Shown: positions 59,061 to 64,000 of the stretch, piece by piece
How the letters are laid out: each line of letters opens with the position of its first letter
Numbering within the stretch: the stretch's first letter is position 1
Origin: Endothia cerciana
Taxonomy: Eukaryota; Ascomycota; Sordariomycetes; Diaporthales; Cryphonectriaceae
Assembly: GCA_026119935.1 (NCBI GenBank)
Contig: JALRMH010000013.1
Location: 620,001 to 684,000, forward strand
Direction of reading: 5' to 3'
Length of the DNA: 64,000 nucleotides
Program-made: the position numbers and the translations under genes
The notes under the pieces: generated by a model
Database searches by the model: none
Told to the model about the DNA's origin: nothing
What the model saw: the letters and a program-made list of their open reading frames with translations, nothing else

Positions 59061-61028
59061 TCAACTGACCATACAGGCCCTCACTTTACCTTCTTCTACG
59101 GAGGGGTCAACCACCCTTCCACTTTCCACAAGCACCAGCTCATCAACTCTGTCCGTAGAATATTCGACCCGCTTCCAAGTCTTCAAGCTCCCGGTACCCG
59201 TGTCGAGTTCCCAAACACGCGTCCGTCGGTGAAATCGCATTCCGCTGTACGAACAATATCCCCCAAATCCACTGCCACCTGCGTAGCACAGCCAAGGGCC
59301 AAGCTGGAGGGTTTTGTTGTCATCTTTTCTCTTTCGTCGTGATAGCAGAGCGCAAAAGTCATTCACATGATCGTGCCCGCAGCCTATTGCTGAAATGCCG
59401 CCTTTAACCAAAGCGTCGTAGAAATGAGAGTTGAAGCTAGGGCCCTCGGACGGTTCTCTCCGATGGCCGTTGCAAATGGTAAGATGGCGGTCGCCAAACT
59501 CAGGAAGAGGAATGTGTAGGAAAGCCAGAGACAGATGAAAGTGGTCGTTAATATTGTCCTTCTCCCGCCTGATTTGTTGCGCTTGGATAGTATCCGTGAA
59601 CCAGTTGATCTGGCTTTGCTTGATAGGCTCGTAGTCAGGATTGCGTGTCTTGCTCGGTATTTGACCGTGCGAATCCAAGAAATATAACGTAGATAACGGG
59701 AGCTGTGACGGCGCCAGAGCCAGCACCTGAAGGCAGAAGTTGCCTATGCCGTCAATATGCTCTGGGCCTGGCTCGCAGAGGCTGAACGGCAGATTTTGAA
59801 GTATTGACATTTGTGCCGTGCCTACGATCTCGTCAGCAATAAGGAACAGCAACCCCCTCCCCCCCCCATGCCTGATTACGATTAGGCATAATAACAATGT
59901 CTTGAGGCAAATTAGTCCGCACATGCTGCGGGATGCTCAAAAGTGCTGCCGATCGCTAACTTTCTAGTGTCGGCTGCTTTGCAAAGGAAGAAAAAATTAC
60001 TTACGAGATAACGCACGGATTCCCTCACTATCATGATTGCCGAAGACGGCTGCGAATGGGATTGAACGCTCGATAATAGGAGCAACCACCTTAAACAGAG
60101 CAGATTGGCTGTCGGAGATATCGTGATGCAATTGATCTCCAGTGAGAATCACAAGGTCCGGTTTTTCGATATCTAAGATCTTTCCAATGAAGTCTACCGT
60201 AGGTGGGTCAGCCTCGCCCTCTGGCAGATTCTCCCCGTGTGCATCAATAGCATCTTTGCATACTCCAACACCAACGACCATATGTGTGTCAGCAACCTGA
60301 ACAATCTTGAAAGTTCCGTCTTCCCTCACTCTTAAAGCCGCCCGAGCATCTGGTCTCGGCTTGGCCCTGCCGTGGAGTACGCTGAGTCTTGCAACCGGTG
60401 CCTCAGGCTGACCGCCAAGTTGGGGCGATGATCGCATGAGGGCCCATTGTGGTCTAGGGTCAACAGCATCAACACCAAAAAGAACGTCCACCTCTGTTAC
60501 AGCCTGATCGATTTTGCCAGAAAACCTGCCTCTTAGCACCCATATTCCGCTAGGTCGACTCTCCCATGCACGGCGTAGGCTGGGCTTGGGAGGAGGCTCG
60601 CCGACTCTGATGTCCATAACCAGCAGGTCCTCAGCGGTGAGTTCCTCCTCAGCAGCTACCGCTACGTACAGCCATGCACTTTGCCGGGATGTATACAGGT
60701 AAAGGTCCTTCTCTATGCGGTGCCATATCCGCGGGTCTAGTTCGCAGGTGGGAGGAGGGGCTGTCGGCGAGAAGGTGCAGACGGTCAGGTCTGTGATAAC
60801 TCGGCGAGAAGAGGTTGAGGCAGGGGGTGTGGACGGTGCCGCTCCCCGGGCACACCTTTCCCGAGGGAGACAGGATTCCAGCAGACCGGAGGCATTGGAT
60901 GCTGACATCGGGGTGAAGGGAAATAGAGCGTCAAAAGAAGCGAGACGAGGCCAAGGAAGGTAGTTTAAAGGCGAAGGCGCGTGGTTGTAGGGGTGATGTA
61001 AGAGGATGCAACCATGGCGGCTGCCCAT
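59061..61028 (-). CDS. DCR2: Calcineurin-like metallophosphatase, Dcr2 family
   Basis: Two exons (61,028-60,005 and 59,821-59,061) give 594 aa. The 183-bp intron splits an Arg codon between ALS and TAQMSILQNL, and its branch/acceptor (ctgac...tag) is regular. The N-terminal domain has CELDPRIWHRIEKDLYLYTS and VDVLFGVDAVDPRPQW, the pattern of Dcr2/Sia1 proteins. The phosphoesterase core has FKIVQVADTHM (Asp/His metal ligands), DLVILTGDQL, AVFGNHDSEG and a later GCGHDHVNDF (GHDH metal ligands). Yeast Dcr2 dephosphorylates targets in the unfolded-protein response and cell cycle. A start at ATG 60,908 (MSASNASGLL) is possible because the first 40 residues are unconserved. All metal-binding motifs are present. 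Confidence 0.9.
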
Positions 61029-61762
61029 CGTCAGGGACCAGGTAGTGAAAGAGGTGCTCGGCGAAACAGAAATTCCGAGAGAAACCTCTCAGCTGTGCCG
61101 ATAGACGGAATCGCCAGCTGAGTAAGCGGGGCGCCGGGCGGTTTACTATTATTATCTTATTGGCTTATCTGGCGCACCGATACCTTCCGAGGTTATCGCA
61201 AAACCTTGGGGATCCATTGCGGTCTATTATGCATCTGCTTCCCCATCTCCGGGCAACTTCGAGCTGCACAGGGTGGACGGGGAAAACCCGGGGATAGAAA
61301 CCCTCGCCGGCCTCTTGCCAAACCGATAAACTTCCGCGTTTTTGCAACGCATTGTCGCCTCAATGATGCTCCTGCAATCAAGGGACACATTGAAGAGTGG
61401 ACTGGGATGAACTTGAAAATTGTATGTCCGAGGATGATCAGGAGATAAAATCCCCACTGCATGACTGGGCGGGCGACTTCATGCAAGGAAATGGCGACTG
61501 ATTTGTGAGACTCGAGTTTACGCGGGTGAGGAGGGGTTTTGACAGAGACTGCTAGCGTCCAGATGCAGGATCTGAACGTGGTATTCACCAAGACTATCCA
61601 CGAGACTCTTATCCTCACTGCTGGCCGTCGACCAGCTGATCCCGCTACCCGTCGACCTCCTTCGTGGGATTGACTTGGGTCCTTCCTCTGCAAAACCTTT
61701 TTCTTGTGATCATTCAATACTTGCCCACTTAGCACAACCTCTTGAGCTCAATAAGATCCACT

Positions 61763-62155
61763 ATGCATTATCAAACTCTCCCAAACCAAGAGCTTAACGG
61801 GAGCCCACCAGATCATTCAGAGAGTATCCCACCTTCGCCATCTCTCGGTGACGAGAGCCACCTTCCGACTTTCGACTCTGTGGAGAAACTTCTTCCACGG
61901 TGCTACATCGAGTCCCGCAAGTATGGGTTCGTGAAGGCGTGCTGGGAAGGACCTCTGCGCCTATGGGCGGAGCTCGTCAAATTGAATGGGGAGGTGGAGA
62001 ACGAGCCAGAGGCATGCACGAAAATTTTGATAATCATTAAAAGGCTGGAGAGAGACGAACAGGCAATACGGTTATTAAGAGACTTTCTGGCTGAAGATTA
62101 CCCGGAAGTATTGAGCAGGGTGCGTATGGTACTGGACCTTGGACCAGCGAATTAG
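61763..62155 (+). CDS. Small orphan protein, 130 aa, intact paralogue of 21.8 kb
   Basis: ATG 61,763 opens MHYQTLPNQELNGSPPDHSE, a disordered 40-residue start, followed by a helical core (VEKLLPRCYIESRKYGFVKA, LWAELVKLNG, RLLRDFLAEDYPEVLSRVRM). No known domain. The sister at 21,792-22,182 is similar over its whole length plus the bases around the ATG, but is disrupted. Conservation of the C-terminal core between the copies suggests that it once encoded a real protein. Confidence 0.6.
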   Translation: MHYQTLPNQELNGSPPDHSESIPPSPSLGDESHLPTFDSVEKLLPRCYIESRKYGFVKACWEGPLRLWAELVKLNGEVENEPEACTKILIIIKRLERDEQAIRLLRDFLAEDYPEVLSRVRMVLDLGPAN

Positions 62156-62229
62156 ACTCACTGTGGATTGCGAGCGTCTGAACTTCTTTGCCAATGATGG
62201 CAGTGATGGAGTTGCAGGCGCTCGAAGCA

Positions 62230-62266
62230 GCGCCAGGTGCGCAAAGACAACTAGATGCTGATTTGT
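62230..62266 (+). repeat. Short direct repeat, partner of 24,083-24,119
   Basis: Same 37-base element, 75 bp after the stop of the intact small ORF. This shows that the duplicated block extends past the gene. Confidence 0.7.
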
Positions 62267-62507
62267 ATCGTGTGCACTTTGAAATCCATTTCTTCAGCCT
62301 ACCAGCCTGCAACTCTGCTTTCTAGACTACAAGTAGGCGTCAGGTGACCGCCGGGAGTGATGGACTACCCTAGGGTAAGGATTTTTCAGACCACATTCGG
62401 CAAAGAATGGTGCCTCCTGCCAGATATGTCGCTAGAATGAGAGGCCAGACAGCCGCTAAGCTGAGTTCCCTGCCTTATTTAGAAAAGTACTAAGTCGTAT
62501 CTATAAG

Positions 62508-62590
62508 ATTCCTAAGAAAAAAAATATATATAAATAAATAAAAAAATTCAAAAAGAATTCTTTTTAAAAAAAAAAGAATTATAATAACAA
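62508..62590. repeat. A/T-rich low-complexity tract at a gene break
   Basis: About 80 bp of nearly pure A/T (TATATATAAATAAATA and A-runs) containing GAATTC twice. It lies directly upstream of the surviving part of a nucleotide kinase gene and may mark a breakpoint or a strongly RIP-mutated segment. Confidence 0.7.
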
Positions 62591-62609
62591 AGTACATGAA
62601 GACGAGTGA

Positions 62610-63048
62610 AAAAGTGGAATCTTTCTTGACGGGTTCCGGCGGAGTGAAGAGCAACTTCAAGCATTCCAGGAACAGGTAGGCCTGCGATGTCTCAATGAAT
62701 CGGCTGTGCTGACTTGTCGTCAGATTTCCAGAAAATATGCTACAATTCTTCTGGACTGCTCAGATTCTGTGTTGGCCGACCGGCTTACACAGCGCGCAAA
62801 GGATTCCTACCGCGACGACGATGAGGCGCTTGTGATAAAGACGAGAGTGCGCTCCTCCCGCGAGAGTCAGAAGCCAGTCGTTGAACTTCTCACTGAAGCT
62901 CCCATGAGAAAGGTGAGCCTAGCAAGCGAGATAATAAGATGGGACGTTTGCTTAATCCTGCTAGATTCTCTGCGAGACTTCTATCGAAGACGTACAGATC
63001 TCGTTCAAGTATGCAGCGGAAGACTTGGCAGGAAATTTTCAAGATTGA
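62610..63048 (+). pseudogene. 3' part of a UMP/CMP (adenylate-type) kinase gene
   Basis: Three exons can be joined in phase: about 62,610-62,675 (SGIFLDGFRRSEEQLQAF), 62,724-62,912 (YATILLDCSDSVLADRL, QRAKDSYRDDDEALVIKT) and 62,965-63,048 (CETSIEDVQISFKYAAEDL, stop). FLDGF with DCSDSVLADRL and RDDDEALVIKTR is the nucleotide-monophosphate-kinase NMP-binding, LID and C-terminal order. The N-terminal P-loop part should lie upstream but is replaced by A/T-rich DNA and no start is seen, so the gene is truncated. Introns are very short (48 and 52 bp) but have ctgac/ttaat branch candidates. Confidence 0.65.
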
Positions 63049-64000
63049 AGGTTTCGCTCCTCGCCAGTAGTGCGATTCAAGCTACATGACGCAGGACACT
63101 ATTGGAGACGGCCAATTGCTCCACACCCGTCCAGGACAAGAAGTGTAGAGCTGGCAAGGGTGCGAACAATTTGACGATATTCAAGCGCAGCGTGGAGCTG
63201 TGATAAAAGGGCAGAAGTAATGGGAATGGGACAGATGCCGATGTCTTGCATACGTAATCCGTACATACGTAATGCTTAAGCTTTTTTGCCCTGGGGTTAT
63301 CCTCATTTGGGTAGGGCTGATGCCTCCATGTACGCTCCGCTCGAGCGGTCCAAAAGCTGCAGCATTCCTGTACTCCAATGTTGGCTTTTGGATATATATA
63401 GGTCGTCAGTTTAGTTTCTGCGTTTTCCTCTCTTCTCGAATGGACTCAGGCACTCTCGTGAATGGGATCAGTACTGTCGCGGCCACGATGAAGCTTGGGA
63501 GAGGACAAGTCGGGATCACAGCTGCGAAAAGTAAGTCGGACAGGTTCAGCGAGATCTGGCAGCCCATCATTTCCGTCCGGATGTGGCGAGAAAGGGGCGT
63601 GACATTTATGGAGGAACGGCCAAAGTGTTTCTTGTCTTTTTTCTTTTTGCACTCTCAAACTGTGCCCCGGATATGAAGTAACCTGCGCACCGTGAACTTC
63701 TGTGATGTTTGCTTTAATCGATTGAAATAGCCCCGCAGGGAAGGCTTTGCAGGAGTCGGGCGGTCGGCGGTGAGACGTTGTGCCTGACGATACGCCATTC
63801 CCCTTCGCGTTGCGGCCTGGGTGTGCCATTATGCCACAGCCTCATCATGCACACACTATTCACGCCTGGCGGAAGGAGAGTAAGTCTAACGGGTTTGAAG
63901 TTCATGAGCAGCCGGCGTGGCCTCAGTGCCCCTGACTTGCATAGTGTGGCAGCCCAGGGCAGGGGCTGTGGTAAACATCCTTACGCGAACATGACTAAGT
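63049..64000. other. No gene seen
   Basis: Short frames on both strands without domains or natural starts. No RNA gene recognised. Confidence 0.45.

Noticed and set aside
1..64000. CRISPR arrays, bacterial operons, riboswitches, rRNA genes
   Set aside because: None seen. Intron structure and gene families are those of a filamentous fungus.

Overview
This is nuclear DNA from a filamentous ascomycete (Pezizomycotina, probably a sordariomycete). The evidence is short spliceosomal introns of about 50-180 bp with gtaagt-type donors and ctgac/TACTAAC branch sites, plus fungus-specific families: a BtgC-type GH17 glucanase, a Dcr2 phosphatase, DUF3435, Clr5, AcuF-type C2H2, DUF7580-subtilisin and fungal gasdermin. 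No bacterial-style operon, rRNA or CRISPR array is present.

Layout. (1) 1 to about 11.8 kb is GC-rich 'core' sequence with three intact + strand housekeeping genes: a membrane-anchored GH17 beta-1,3-glucanase (btgC), an RRM protein of about 991 aa, and a mitochondrial pyrimidine-nucleotide carrier (RIM2). Long intergenic spacers are full of microsatellites. (2) At 11,780-11,813 the 5' half of a tRNA-Gly gene stops inside the anticodon loop. The sequence then changes character, and about 450 bp later a decayed DUF3435 tyrosine recombinase with C-terminal zinc fingers (a Starship 'captain'-like gene) reads inward. (3) 15-38 kb is a graveyard of accessory genes: kinase relics, a Myb/chromodomain relic, an F-box-like gene, coiled-coil ORFs and a broken multi-exon gene. 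Many carry frameshifts, and one duplicated repeat shows almost only C-to-T/G-to-A differences, as expected of RIP. (4) 38.4-49.7 kb is an intact three-gene cassette. A 2,038-aa protein (AcuF-type zinc fingers, truncated NB-ARC, nucleoside phosphorylase, full NB-ARC, FHA, Ser/Thr kinase) is divergent from a 936-aa DUF7580-subtilisin protein, which converges on a 286-aa gasdermin-like protein. (5) 50-59 kb is decayed again: a kinase relic, an Est1-type pseudogene with stop codons, and a Clr5-type relic. (6) 59-64 kb holds a Dcr2-like phosphatase, a small ORF that is the intact sister of a broken copy at 21.8 kb, and the 3' part of a nucleotide-monophosphate kinase next to an A/T-rich tract.

How the genes may work together. 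Fungal gasdermins (Neurospora RCD-1, Podospora HET-Q1) are pore-forming executioners of regulated cell death. They are activated by removal of a short C-terminal tail, and HET-Q2, a subtilisin-type protease encoded next to HET-Q1, does this. Here such a protease gene lies tail-to-tail with a gasdermin gene, and head-to-head with a STAND/NLR protein whose usual repeat sensor is replaced by an FHA-kinase (Chk2/Rad53-like) module. My inference is a three-component incompatibility or immune circuit: STAND-kinase sensor, then protease, then pore. It may be cargo of an old Starship-like element inserted in tRNA-Gly. All intron boundaries were inferred by eye from consensus sites and reading phase.
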